Source: Podocnemis expansa
Taxonomy: Eukaryota > Chordata > Testudines > Podocnemididae
Assembly (NCBI GenBank): GCA_007922195.1
Contig: ML681981.1
Coordinates: forward strand, 9,792,369 to 9,856,368
Direction of reading: 5' to 3'
Length of the DNA: 64,000 nucleotides
Shown: positions 38,031-48,239 of the stretch, piece after piece
Layout of the letters: the number at the start of each line of letters is the position of its first letter
Position numbering within the stretch: position 1 is the first letter of the stretch
Notes under the pieces: generated by a model
Told to the model about the DNA's origin: nothing
Seen by the model: the letters and a program-made list of their open reading frames with translations, nothing else
The model's database searches: none
Made by a program: the position numbers and the translations under genes

Positions 38031-38921
38031 TATGTTACTCCAGTTTTACTTCAGTGTAACTACACTTGCATTGAGGTAAAGCTGTGGTGTAATTGTACCA
38101 TGCACGTGAGCTTGTACAGTATATCAGCACCTTTATTAATATACTGCATGTCTTTTTTCCCTGTGTCTGGAACTTATGTGAAGATTGATTTGAGTTAAAT
38201 CCAATTTTTTTTCTTTTGGAAATTTCAGTGAATCAAAAAGTATGCTGTGAGTTTGGCAAAATGTTTCACAAATCCAAAACATTCTGTTTCTGAGCATTTT
38301 TACAGGCTTAGATTTTTAAAATGGGATCATTGCAGCTCCCCCCCCCCCAATCATTTTTTGAATAGTATTGGAGTCCTGAAAAAAAATTCACTGAAACTAT
38401 TTGGCAAATTTCTGTCAAATATGCAAATAATTATGGACTGACTGAAACTGCATTTTTTAGTGAATAAAGTAGTTGCCCTAAAAATATTTTCCCACTTCTG
38501 TTTATGGGTCAGAAGACAGAGGAAGTGAGGGGTCACTCATGGGCAGAGGCCAAATGGTTTGTTTTGGAGAAAGAAAAGAGAAAGGAGGTGAGATGGAAAA
38601 CAGGGTTACAAGGAGAGAGCAAGAAAGTATATGGAAGGGAGGACGGTGGGTAGAATGGTGGGTTACCTGTAGTAACTGTCTTTCTTCGAGATGGACTGCT
38701 CACATACATTCAGTTACAGGTGTCTACGTACCACAGCACACGGTTGGCTGGAAAGCTTTTGCCCTAATCTGTCATAGCAGAGTCAGTTGGCCAGCTCCCC
38801 CTCTCTGCTGCATATGCAGCTATATATAAAACCCTGACCCTGACCCTCCTTAGTCCCTTCTTTTCGCCAGCTCCAAGTAGTATGTACGGAGGGAGGGATC
38901 TGAATGTACATGAGCAGCCCA

Positions 38922-38995
38922 TCTCAAAGAAGGACAGTTACTACAGGTAACCCACCATTCTTCTTTGAGCACTGCTCTAATCATTCAGTTACAGG
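38922..38995. other. DIRS internal complementary region
   Basis: 'aggacagttactacaggt' and 'aacccaccattcttctttg' are the inverse of 38653-38696 ('gaatggtgggttacctgtag', 'taactgtctttcttcgaga'). The stretch then continues 'attcagttacaggtgac' in the same sense as the left inverted repeat. This joined copy of both extremities is what the DIRS circularisation model requires. Coordinates are good to about 10 bp. Confidence 0.75.
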
Positions 38996-39059
38996 TGACT
39001 GCTAGCTGTACCCAGGGTGGTGGGTGGAGTTACAGCTTACCAACTCTGAGCTCAACCCT

Positions 39060-39892
39060 GTCCAATGCAGCACCATCTCGTGCCTATTGGACAATTGCAT
39101 AGGGCATCATGAAGGTGTATATTGATGACCATGTTGCTGCTCTGCAGATCTCCTGGATCAGAACCTCCACCAGGAAGGCCTTTGAGGATGCTTGCACTCT
39201 TGTTGAGTGCACCTTGACCCTCCCAGGGAGGAGCGTATTTGACTTTTGTAGCAATCTTTAATACAGTTTGCTATCCATGTTGAAATGCACTGAGTTGTCG
39301 CTGGCTGCCCTCTTTTACATTCTACCACTGTGACAAATAGCTGAAATATCTTGCAGACCAGGCGGTTGCCATCTATATAGATCAGGAGGGCTTTCCTGAT
39401 GTCTAACGTATGCCACTTCCTCTGGTTCTCTGTAACCTGAGGATCCAGGAAGAACACTGGGAGACAGATGTTCTGATTTAGGTGGAAAGGAGAAGCCGCC
39501 TTGGGGAGAAAAGCTGGGTGTGGATGAAGAAGCCCCTTGTCCATAAAGAACCTTGTGCATGGAGGTTCTGAGGAGAGGGTCTTCAATTCCAAAACCCATC
39601 TAGCTGAAGTTATGGCTACCAGGAAGGCCACATTCCAGGATAGGACCAACTGAGTACAAAAATCTAAGTGTTCATAAGGTGGTTCTGTTAAGGCACAAAG
39701 TACCACGTTCAAGTCCCACTGTGGGGTTGGATCTCCGGGTTGCAGGTAGATGCTCTGAATCCCTTTCAGAAACCTGGTGGCGGTGGGATGAGAGAAAACC
39801 GGGACCTCTTCCACCTTCTTGTGTAGGGCCGAGATTTCAGCCAAATATGCCTTGAGAGAGGGGGTCAAAAGGCCCTTATCCTTAAGGTCCAA
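39060..39892 (-). pseudogene. DIRS tyrosine recombinase
   Basis: A 244-codon frame (39158-39892). Blocks diagnostic of DIRS recombinases appear in order: LKAYLAEISALH, HPTATRFLKGI, PQWDLNVVLCALTEPPYE, LVAITSARWVLELKTLS (with the first catalytic Arg), HPAFLPKAASPFHLNQNI, WHTLDIRKALLIYID and STWIANCIKDCY. Near 39210 the frame shifts; in the neighbouring frame the HSTR block (catalytic HxxR) and CRAATW follow, then a decayed end around the catalytic Tyr. A tyrosine recombinase integrates the circular DIRS cDNA without nicking by an integrase. At least one frameshift inactivates this copy. Confidence 0.9.
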
Positions 39893-40234
39893 AAGATATT
39901 CAAGTACAGATTGGATTCAGGAGGACTCAGGGATTATCCCTCTATGCCAGGACCAGAGGGAGAACTGCTGCCATTTGTAGGCATAAGTCGCCTTGCTGGA
40001 GGGTCTTCTGCTACTGATCCTGCTACCCTCCTAGCCCTCTCTGAGCAATGTCTCTCTGTCTCACTTAGCCATGCAGCCTCCAATCTGTCAGGTGTATCAC
40101 CCAGGGGTTCGGGTGATGTAGACGGCCTGCATCCTGTGTTAGCAGGTTCACCTTGTGTTGGACGTGAGGGAGTGGCTATGGATAAGTCCCGGAGTGTTGA
40201 ATTCTAGGCCAGGCTGGAACTGTCAATATTATGT

Positions 40235-40678
40235 TTGCTCTGTCCTTCATATTTTCAGGAGGACCCTGTGGATCAGAAGGATCAGGGGAAATGCATATAT
40301 CAGCAGGCCCCCCTCCATGGGATAAGGAAGGCATCCGGTATTGAGCCCTTCTCCCATCCCCTGAGCAAACAGAAATGTGGACACTTCCGGTTCTGGCATG
40401 TTGCAAATAGGTTCATATAGGGTGAGCCCCATAGCCTGAATATATAACTCACTGTTTCTGCATGCAGGGACCACTTGCGGTGAGGGAGAAATTCCCTGCT
40501 CAGTGAGTCTGCAGTGTTGTTGCTCACCCCTGGAAGGTGAGTCACAACTGGCATAAAGCTGTGTTTCATGGCCAGTTCCCAAAGGTTGAAAGCCTCCCTG
40601 CAAAGAGCACGGGAGCCCCCCCGCCAATGTCAGTTCGTATAAAACAAGCATGGCCAAACTGCAGCTCAGGAGCCACAT
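40235..40678 (-). pseudogene. DIRS RNase H region
   Basis: The frames at 40300-40569 and 40247-40678 contain the end of the RNase H domain: VVTHLPGVSNNTADSLSREF (the N-x-x-AD-x-LSR motif with the last catalytic Asp), IFRLWGSPYMNLFATCQNRK, FLIPW, then YAFPLILLIHRVLLKI in the overlapping frame and ILTVPAWPR nearer 40230. The N-terminal RNase H part is missing where the hAT fragment at 40648-40995 is inserted, so the domain is truncated. It sits between RT and recombinase on the same strand. Confidence 0.85.
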
Positions 40679-40995
40679 GTGGCTCTTGAATGAAAAATTG
40701 TGGCTCCTGGAAAAACGTCAGCAAATCAGTTTAGGAAAGCAGCCCCAACCTAGCAGTTCAGGAGGGGGTCAGGATGGTGGGGAGAAATGCGGTATTGTCG
40801 GGATTTAAAAAAAACCCTCACCACTAGCCTGCAGTCTTCTACATCAAGCAGCAGCTAAGTTTTTACCATATAGGCCTAATTTACTGTATAGGCCTAATTT
40901 TCATGGTAACCTTAAGTAATTATTAGAATCTGACATTAGTAGGATCAATATTTGTCCTCTTTTTATGATCAAATTAAAGTGTGCAATGAATGAGG
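40648..40995. mobile_element. hAT-like element fragment inserted in the DIRS, same family as 44591-45191
   Basis: It starts 'caagcatggccaaactgcag' and is the inverted copy of the right part of 44591-45191: shared blocks are 'ggagccacatgtggctctt', 'aaaccctcaccactagcct', 'gcagtcttctacatcaag' and 'aattattagaatctgacatt'. It stops at 'gtgtgcaatgaatgag', without the expected other terminus, and some RT-RNase H sequence is missing at the junction, so a deletion accompanied or followed the insertion. Confidence 0.8.
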
Positions 40996-42346
40996 GTGCT
41001 GGCGAGGGTGAAGGACCGTGGCTAACCAGAGCTGGAAGGGTCTCATTCACAGGCGGGCTGTTCTTATCACCAACATGGGTGCTACCATATGGCCCAGAAG
41101 CTGGAAACAGTGTCTGGCCATGGTGATCGGAGCACTGTGGTGTTCCAAAATGATGGTACAAATGGACTGAAACCTTGAGGAAGGCAGGGACACCTTCCCT
41201 TTTACTGAGTCCAGAAGGGCTCCTATAAACTCTACTCTCCTCGGTGAGAGCATGGATTTTTCTAAGTTTATGCAGAGACCCAGCCTTTCACACAGGTGTT
41301 TGGTTAGCATCATGCCGTGCCGCACCTGGTGTTTGGACTTTCCTTTTATTAGCCAGTCATCGAGGCAGGGATATATCCTTACACCTTGTTTTCTTAGGTG
41401 AGCTGCTATTTCCACCATGCAGCTGATAAATACCCTGGAGGCCAGGGACAGACTGAACGGAAGTGAGGTGAACTGGAAGTGTCCTCCCCACCCCCATTAA
41501 GTGGAGGAATCTTCTGTGCTCTTGTCTTATCACTATGTGAAAGTAAGCATCCTTGAGATTGAGTGCCACAAACCAGTCTCCTGAGTCTAAAGCCGGGATA
41601 ATTTGTGAGAGGGAAACCAAACGGAACTTTATTCTTCTTAAAATTCTGTTTAAGACTCTGAGGTCCAGAATTAGTCTCAGGTCCCCATTCAGCTTGGGAA
41701 CCAGAAAATAACGGGAGCAATGTTCCCTCTAAGAGCCTCAGGCAGCTGAGCAACTCACGTTGCTTGCTGCGCCACACCCCCCCCCCGCGCAAGCCCGATC
41801 CTGCTGCCCCCTCCCCGTGGGTCCACTTGCCTGGTAACCCCCCAACCCCTCCCCACAATCCTACCCTGCCGCTGGAGTGGCATGGCCCAGCCATAGCTCC
41901 TGGGGCCAGAGAAGCACTAACGGAGCATGCTCAGACATTCTGGGCATGCTCTGTTAGAGCTTCTCTGGGTGGGAGTTTTAATAATTCCCTGTGCTGGGCA
42001 GCTGCAGTTGGCTGCGCGGCCACATGCCCGCACAGCTTAGAGGGAATATTGAGTAGAACCCCTTTCCCCTTTCTTTTTTGAGAACTCTTTTTATTGCCCC
42101 TAAGGATAGCAATTTTTTATATTGCCTCTGTAGCAGCAAGTCATGAGATCGGCCTCTGACTATTGAGTGAGGGGTGGTTTTCTGTCCTGGGGTTTGGATT
42201 CGAACTGGATGGCACATCTGGATTCTGTGTCTATTATCCAGCAGTCTGAAGTGATGGTGGCCCAGAAATGTAGAAATGGGTATAGTCTGTCTCTGAAGGG
42301 TAAGGCTGGTGGATGGGAATGGGGGGAGCCTCCAGCAAGGAGTCAA
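40996..42346 (-). pseudogene. DIRS reverse transcriptase
   Basis: Minus-strand blocks in order: YKKLLSLGAIKRV and GKGFYS (42100-42055), then after a 334-bp insertion RYFLVPKLNGDLRLILDLRV (41710-41650), DSGDWFVALNLKDAYFHI (first catalytic Asp), QEHRRFLH, a frameshift near 41460, then AAHLRKQGVRIYPCLDDWLI (YLDD-type catalytic motif, here CLDD), LEKSMLSPRRVEFIGALLDS and LLGHMVAPMLVIRTARL. This is the DIRS RT family. The insertion and the frameshift kill the frame. Confidence 0.9.
41718..42051. mobile_element. 334-bp DNA transposon inserted in the DIRS RT
   Basis: Perfect terminal repeats 'caatgttccctctaag' and 'cttagagggaatattg' (one mismatch inside). The DIRS reading frame (FYS|RYFLVPK) shows the pre-insertion sequence, implying only AG (41716-41717 and 42052-42053) was duplicated. 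The interior has a poly-C run, 'ggagcatgctcagacattc' and its partner 'tctgggcatgctctgtta', and 'gctgcgcggccacatgccc'. No coding capacity; superfamily uncertain because hAT would give 8 bp. Confidence 0.85.
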
Positions 42347-43378
42347 AATCTCTGCCTCTGATTGGCAGAGTGAGAGTTGCCACCTCCCTGGCCAGGTATC
42401 TGGGAGGACGGTTGAGGCCTAGAGCCCCTCCCTCCCTAGCGTCTGTCTCTATCAGGGCCCCCATAATGAGTAAGATCTCTGGCATGACCCCTGATGATGT
42501 TGATGCTGCTGCTGCTTTTGGGGCTACTGCTTTGTCTGCTGTGGCCTGAAGGAGCGTCTGGCCACTTGGGGCATGTATATGCCTAAGGACTTGAGGATGG
42601 CCCTAGAGTCCTTCATACCATGCATCCTGGAATCTGTAGGTTCCGTGAATAGCATCTGCCCTTTGAAGGGGAGATCTTGTATAGGATGCTGCATTTGGGG
42701 TGACAGGTCAGATCCTTGTAGCCAGGTACCCCTCCTCATATTAACAGTTGAAGCTACACCCCAGCTGGCTGTATCTGAGGTGTCCCGGGAGGTCATGAGT
42801 GCATCACACAAAGTCAGCAAGCTCTCCTCCACCAAGATTTTGTAATCTCTGAGGTGCTCTCAAGGGACTAAGTCTTGGAACTGCTCCATGGACTTCCATA
42901 GATCAAAAACGTATCACCCAATAAGTGCCTGGTGGTTGGTGATACGGAGTTGGAGGGCTGAGGTGGACTAAATCTTCCTCCCAAAGAAGTCCAGTCTTTT
43001 AGCCTCCTTGTTTTTTGGGGTGGAAGCTGGCTGTCCCTGTCGCTCCTTAGGTTGACTGTCAACCACTAGGGTCCCAGATATGGGATGGTTAAAGAGGAAT
43101 CTGAACTTCTCAGATGGGACGTGATATTTGCATTCCTTAGTGCCATCACTGAGGGCAGAAAGAAGGAACTGTGGAGGGTCAGGGTCATATATATAGCCAC
43201 ATATATGGCACAGAGGGGGCATTGGCCACTGACCCTGCTCTGACAGGGTAGGGCAAAAGCTTTCCAGCCAAGCATGCGCTGCAACACGTAAACACCTGTA
43301 ACTGAATGATGTGAACAGCCCTCGAAGGAGAACTGCATGACTCTTCACTGGCTCAGACATCTGTCCTAACTCACCCAT
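42060..43378 (-). pseudogene. DIRS gag-like region
   Basis: Several short minus-strand frames. The most recognisable (42524-42835) has LLTLCDALMTSRDTSD, RRGTWLQGSDL, IQDLPFKGQMLF, and MKDSRAILKSLGIYMP, blocks that I associate with the first ORF of vertebrate DIRS elements. Flanking frames at 42234-42485, 42868-43062 and 42968-43378 probably belong to the same ORF after frameshifts. The right inverted terminal repeat (43171-43326) overlaps the 5' part. Function is by analogy to gag (nucleocapsid-like). Confidence 0.7.
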
Positions 43379-44160
43379 TCAGTTCCTCAATGCTCAAGCA
43401 CATTTTCACACCACCACTCTCCTCCTTTCTCTCCTTTCATGCAGTCTTTTCACATGCTGTCCCTGATGTGTGACAACAACCTCCCCTTAATAATGCACCA
43501 GTTTACCCTGCCTAGCCTGAAATTATTTCTGTTGGTTAGATTTCCATCACATCTCCACTCCTAGGGCTTCTCTTTCACATTTTTCACTAGCTTCTCTTTG
43601 AAATAAATACATTCATACATACAAACCTAAATGTGTAGGCTGCACACAGCAGTTCGCATCACATTATTTTGGTTTGTTGAAACCCTCATCCTTCCTTTCT
43701 TTCCCCGTTATTTTCTTTCCCCATGGGTGCTTAAATTGATGCTGTAAATTGCAGAGAGTCTAGTAAGAGAGGTGCTGAACACCCTCCTCCATATGATTCC
43801 ATTGGACGTTCAGGCTGCTGAGCAATTAGCAGGATCCAACCTTTAGAGAATATTTTTTATGGGACATGGAGGATTCCTTCCTTTATTTCTGTGAAGACTG
43901 GTGCAGGCCTATAGTGCTGTCTAAGTAATACCCATAATAAATTCTGCTTTCAGTCTGAAAAAAGTTACTAGGAGCATCAAATACAAGGGGCAGCTGTTTC
44001 CACCCTATTGTTCTCAGTGCATGACTTAAATGTTTAGGCGTAAATATTTTTCCTTTGTGCCTGTTAAAGCCACTGCCTGCAAACCTCCCCCATTTAATTC
44101 TAGCTTGTTAAACAAATAAAGAGGACAGGATGACATGATACTGAAGTTTAACACAAACAG

Positions 44161-44495
44161 CAAGGGTGTAGCTATGGATGGCCCTGGGTGGGCACTGCCA
44201 CCCACCCACCACAACCCCTGGCAGCGGTGCGAGCCTGTTGCTGTGGCAGCTGGTGGCCACAAACAGCAGTGCTGCAGGAGAGGAGCAGCCACGGGCAGTT
44301 GGGTAGAGGCGGCTGCTCCTCTGCCTGCAGCTCCAGCCCTCCTTTCTCCCTCTTTCCTCCTCCCAATGCTCCAGTTGCTAGTAAACCGGAGCATCAGCAG
44401 GAAACTTCTGGTCATGTGACTGGAAGCAGGCCTGGCGGGCACACCCTGAAGCATAAGAGGCCCAGCCGGAAAGCAAAGGCTAGCTATTCTCCTTG
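44161..44495. mobile_element. GC-rich short element with hAT-like ends
   Basis: Left 'caagggtgtagctatggatg', right 'ggctagctattctccttg', inverted termini over about 15 bp. The interior is very GC-rich ('gcagcggtgcgagcctgttg'), which gives overlapping open frames on both strands (up to 142 codons) that I do not believe. The flanks ACAAACAG and CAAATAGT are only loosely alike, so no clear target duplication. Confidence 0.55.
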
Positions 44496-44590
44496 CAAAT
44501 AGTGCCCTCAGTAGGTATAGTGGAAAGAAGAGAATTGCTCTTTGATCCCTTGCCTCTTCTCCCCTTTGGACATCTTCAAATGAATTATAT

Positions 44591-45191
44591 CAGGGGTGGC
44601 CAAAGTTATGGAACTCAAGGGCCACGCAAGTTGATTATTAAACCTTCAAGAGCCGCACTGAGGCATATAGTCATATATTTTTACAATTACTAAGTTTAAA
44701 ATTCATTGCACACTTTAATTTTATCATAAAAAGAGGGCAAATATTGATCCTGCTGTCAGATTCTAATAATTACTTAAGGTTACCATGAAAACTAGGCCTA
44801 TACATTAAAAATTTAGCTGTCACTTGATGTAGAAGACTGCAGGCTAGTGGTGAGGTTTTTTTTTTTAAATCCCGACCACACCTCTGCTTCTCCCCATCAT
44901 CCCCAACCACAAATGCAGCTTCTCCTTGCTGTCCCTGACTCCCTCCTAAACCCCCAGGCCCTGATGCTGGCTCCCCTAGGCTGACATCCCCCACCCTGAG
45001 CCTCCTTACCTGGCCACTCCAGCAGCTAGACACCAGCTGGGGTTCTCCCCCGAGCATGCTCAGAGCAGGAGATTTAAAACTTCTAGGCTTGAGCTGCTTT
45101 CCTAAATTGATTTGCTGACATTCTTTTAGGAGCCACAATTTTTCATTCAAGAGCTGCATGCGGCTCTTGAGCCGCAGTTGGGTCATGCCTG
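44591..45191. mobile_element. 601-bp non-autonomous hAT-like transposon with perfect 8-bp TSD
   Basis: Starts 'caggggtggccaaagttatg' and ends 'agccgcagttgggtcatgcctg' minus two bases. AATTATAT flanks both sides (44583-44590, 45192-45199), a perfect 8-bp hAT duplication. Subterminal 'gagccgcac' and 'catgcggctcttgagccgca' repeats are typical. A minus-strand frame of 138 codons is not transposase. The family is shared with the fragment at 40648-40995, which lies in inverse orientation 4 kb upstream. Confidence 0.9.
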
Positions 45192-45679
45192 AATTATATC
45201 ATGGACAGTGAATTAAAATATCAGAGTTAAACTAAAATGTGAACAGAGTATGTTTTTGTAACAGAGCCAGAAAATAAAATCTAGAAATATTATTTCCATT
45301 TATTAGCTTGTAGAAGTTTGTCAGTAAAATCAACGTGAATGTTAATGTTCTCTATTATTGTCTGTGTGGCTTTTCTACATTTCTGTAGCTGGATTGATAA
45401 AAAAAAATAGCTATCTTTGTAGAAAACGTTATGAAATGCCATGGCGAACATTTGCCCTATCATATCAATATAAAAAGTATCCCTCTGCTTTTAACCTGAT
45501 TTCTTGCTAAAGTTCTGCAAACCTAGACATGTTCATGACATCATGACTCCAAGAAACATATATCTTAGTCACCTTCATGTTAGTGTAACTACAAAGAAAT
45601 ACCACTAAAGTCAAAAGTTATTTCAGATTTGCAGCTATGTGTATGAAAGAAAAATCACAGGTCCCAAGACATCCTGATA

Positions 45680-45790
45680 CAGTGCAGCAAAACAAATGAG
45701 GATCTTGCAGCACTTTAAACACTAACAGATATATTTTTTGCCTGAGCTTTCGTAGGTAAAGTCCCACTTCATCAGATGCCATAGTGGTGA
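45680..45790 (-). mobile_element. Solo PLE terminus
   Basis: 'cagtgcagcaaaacaaatg', 'gaggatcttgcagcacttta', 'cctgagctttcgtaggtaaa' and 'cccacttcatcagatgcc' are a diverged PLE end in the same orientation as the left ends of the longer copies. It continues into related sequence up to about 45960 ('gaatcaggtcaggttcct', 'gcaaatcaaacaagcagc'), probably a different PLE subfamily. No coding sequence. Confidence 0.75.
45740..45779 (-). ncRNA. Hammerhead-ribozyme-like motif in PLE terminus (core intact)
   Basis: On the minus strand: GCAT, the canonical CTGATGA box, a stem II of GTGGG with CCTAC around a short loop, GAAA, AGCT, C, then AGGC in place of ATGC. Both core boxes are intact; stem I has one mismatch. 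As in the other copies, stem III is only the AGCU palindrome and would need dimerisation. It lies about 360 bp upstream of exon D, antisense to the host gene. Confidence 0.5.
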
Positions 45791-46137
45791 AAACTTAAAA
45801 TAAAACAAAAAAAAACTTACCATATGAGAGTGAAAGATAAATCCTGTGATTACATTTCACTGAATCAGGTCAGGTTCCTTCAGCAAATCAAACAAGCAGC
45901 GTATCAGTTCTTAGGTGCATGGTTCCATGGTAGAGGGAGGTCATCTGATTAAAGCCCTGAGGCTACAAAGACTTCTACATGTTTCAGTTTAGATCAATGG
46001 CACTATTCATGTATGTAAATTTTTTGACTGATCAAACCATAAATTAGTACATATTAAATAATTAGGTAGCCTTGGAAATTTTAAAAAGAGGATAAACGCC
46101 AACTGACTTATCTGTAATAATTCTGATATATTTCCAG

Positions 46138-46287
46138 ATGCACATCAATGCCACCAATGCTCTTGAATTTTCCCACCAACTTGCAGCCTACACAAGAGGT
46201 GCTTCCAACTTTGCAGATAAGATGGATATTATATATTTGGCCTCCATAATGGAAAAGTTAATAGCCTTCGTGGATGAAGTCAAAGAT
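46138..46287 (+). CDS. ADGRA1-like: Exon D: start of the GAIN domain
   Basis: 150-nt exon, exactly 50 codons, phase 0 at both ends. Acceptor 'gatatatttccag', donor 'gat|gtaaga'. It encodes MHINATNALEFSHQL, AAYTRGASNFADKMDIIYLA and SIMEKLIAFVDEVKD, an amphipathic helical region that matches the first helices of GAIN subdomain A in ADGRA receptors. NAT is a potential N-glycosylation site. The exon start follows a codon-boundary exon C end, so the phase agrees. 'INATNAL' and 'FVDEVK' are ADGRA2-like; 'ASNFADKMD' is ADGRA3-like. The GAIN domain supports autoproteolysis at the GPS, which lies beyond this window. Confidence 0.94.
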
Positions 46288-47551
46288 GTAAGATAATATT
46301 TATATACTGAATAATCTACCACCTAAAATTGAAATATTCTTCCTTTACGTTTAGGGTTTGGTCCTGTTTTTAATGTATGCAGGTAATGCTTTGTAGTTTA
46401 GCTTCTAGAATTGCTTACTGCTCTTGTGAATGCATTTGTCCAGATTTGTACAAAAGATTCAGCAATGGGTTGCAGCATCTAAAATTTACTCTTCTTGTCT
46501 GCCTGCTTCTTTAGAACAAAATAGTTTAGCATGCCCACCCATTTCCTTTATTTTGTTTCAAGTTAAAGTATAAAGTGGATAAAATTACTGGAAATAACAT
46601 CATGTTGCTCTAGTCAGATGTTTTCTTGACAATATCTGTGTGTCACAAATGCTTATTTTGTTTTGTATTATCCACAGAAGTAGTATGGAGAATATTTTCA
46701 CTGTGGTTTTTGCAGAGTTAAGAGTGTGTGGATCACTTCAGATAAAGAGGACAAAATACCTCTTTAAGTATAACTTTGTGCAGAAGCTTTTAACACAGGG
46801 GATGACATTTTACAAGGAAATGTAATCAAAGAATTATGCAAACCCCAAAGGGAAAAATAGCTTTTTACAGAGAACAGCAATGATATTCACAAAAGTTTTC
46901 ATTGTTAATCTTCAGAGTAGCTGCTTGCATAAAGAATTCATAATCTGTAATTTTTAGACATATGATAGTTATAGTTAAGACATATGTTTTTGTTTGGTTT
47001 GTTCATTGTTCATTTCATTCAGACTTTGGGGTTCACAATAGTTAACATTTTAGTGCCACTTTGAGAATGCCTTTAATTTCATCATCATATGCCAGAAATA
47101 AAGTGCACACTAAGTGCTTCCAAGAATCCTATTTCAAAGCTACAATTGCATTTCATTCTCCTGGCTTAGAATCCAAATATGACCATGTTTCTGTTTGATT
47201 AAAGAGAGGGAGAGAGAGAGAGAGACAGGTTTTTTCTGTGATGAAAAACAGTCTCATTTGCAGTTAAAGGTCTCAGAAATCCTTTGATAATTACTTTTCA
47301 TACTAGCACTTTATTTATTGTTCATTACATAAATCAGCACTAGCTCTAATCTCTTAATTGGCTTTACCCTACTACTATGTAGTGTTCAAACTCCTGGACC
47401 TCATTATCAAAGCATCCACACAACTCCACCCTCCATCACGTTGCTTCTCCACCAGTTCTTTTATGATCCCTCAGACCACGTACTATCCCCACCTTCTCTC
47501 CCTATGTTTCTCCACTTTCAGCTTCACATTTTGCATATGTCTTCACTGAAA

Positions 47552-48030
47552 AGCAGGGGCATCACTGCCCCCAAAAAAGCATTTGGCACCACCCATGGCC
47601 TCACTCCAGCTCCGGGGCCCAATCCAGTCTGCCAGCCCTAGGTTCCTTGGCTGGGGCCAGATCTGGTTCCTGCCACTGCTGGTCCCAGCTCCTGCTGCTG
47701 CTGCCAGAAGCCCCGGCTCCACGGCCAGGGTCAGATCCTACCTCTGTTGGCGGCCTGGCCCTGAGTCTCTTGCTACAGTCAGGGCTGAACGGATTTTGCC
47801 ACAATTGGTGGCCCAGTCCCAGGTCCTCGTCTGGGGTAAGGGTTGGATTCTGCCTCTGGCAGTGGCCCAGCCCCAGGACTGCCCTGAGTTTCCCTCATCT
47901 GGCCCCGACTCCCGGGGGCACCCACATGGACCCATGGTCCCCAGCCGGGGTTGGGGCCAGAAGTGGGGAGCTCAGGGCACTGGGGCTCAGGGCTAGTGCC
48001 CCCTGTGCTCAGCGTCAGCAAATCCCCTGC
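47552..48030. mobile_element. GC-rich repeat, possible DNA transposon
   Basis: Begins 'gcaggggcatcactgccc' and ends near 'gcaaatcccctgctgc', weakly inverted ends. GC is far higher than in the surrounding intron, with reiterated 'ggccag', 'cccagc' and 'ctggcc'. Overlapping frames up to 137 codons on both strands are composition artefacts. It resembles in style, but is not obviously the same family as, the GC-rich repeats at 29.3 and 37.3 kb. Confidence 0.4.
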
Positions 48031-48239
48031 TGCAAATGAAGATATGATTTAGCATGAGCAGGCAGACCTATACTGGATTTAATGTAGTGTACTAAGAGTA
48101 CCATGAGTAGTGCCAAGGTGGTGACTTGTACTCGGACTGGGCACCTAAAGATAAGCCCACCTGGAATACTCAATACGTACTTGTTTCCACATCTTCACTG
48201 TTATTGCTATCCATACTAGCTTGATTAAAGTTAGCCTAG

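Larger units (their letters stand above)
37172..38095. repeat. Old foldback repeat, split by a younger insertion
   Basis: 'gggcctgattcactatg' (37176-37194) and 'tatgttactccagttttact' (38031-38050) with 'tcagtgtaactacac' are the two pieces of an amniote repeat that reads 'gggcctgattc', 'gttacaccagttttac', 'ggtgtaactcc' when intact. The MITE at 37201-38030 sits between them, with TATG at both junctions. Confidence 0.5.
38653..43340 (-). mobile_element. DIRS-type retrotransposon with tyrosine recombinase, degraded
   Basis: The minus strand carries, in order, a gag-like region (43378-42060), RT (42346-40996), RNase H (40678-40235) and a tyrosine recombinase (39892-39060), the DIRS layout. Instead of LTRs it has inverted ends: 38687-38848 matches the inverse of 43171-43326 ('cattcagttacaggtgtc', 'ggctggaaagctttt', 'tataaaaccctgaccctg'). 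An internal complementary region (38922-38995, 'aggacagttactacaggt') is the inverse of the left extremity. DIRS elements use these to make a circular intermediate that the recombinase integrates, so no target duplication is expected. Frameshifts and two younger insertions (40648-40995, 41718-42051) make it dead. Confidence 0.9.
36755..46137 (+). other. ADGRA1-like: 9.4-kb intron between exons C and D, transposon-dense
   Basis: Donor gtaaga, acceptor 'gatatatttccag'. More than two thirds is recognisable mobile DNA: a triple nest at 37172-38095, a DIRS retrotransposon at 38653-43340 with two younger insertions inside it, a GC-rich element at 44161-44495, a 601-bp hAT-like element at 44591-45191 and a PLE end at 45680-45790. 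The segments 36760-37170, 38100-38640 and 43345-44160 show no feature I can support, except a poly-C run at 38339-38348. Confidence 0.88.

Noticed and set aside
44026..44454. 142-codon minus frame
   Set aside because: Falls within the GC-rich element 44161-44495; unrelated to transposase.
47583..48039. Frames of 65-137 codons on both strands
   Set aside because: Composition artefact of a GC-rich repeat; translations are Pro/Ser/Gly/Arg-rich without motifs.
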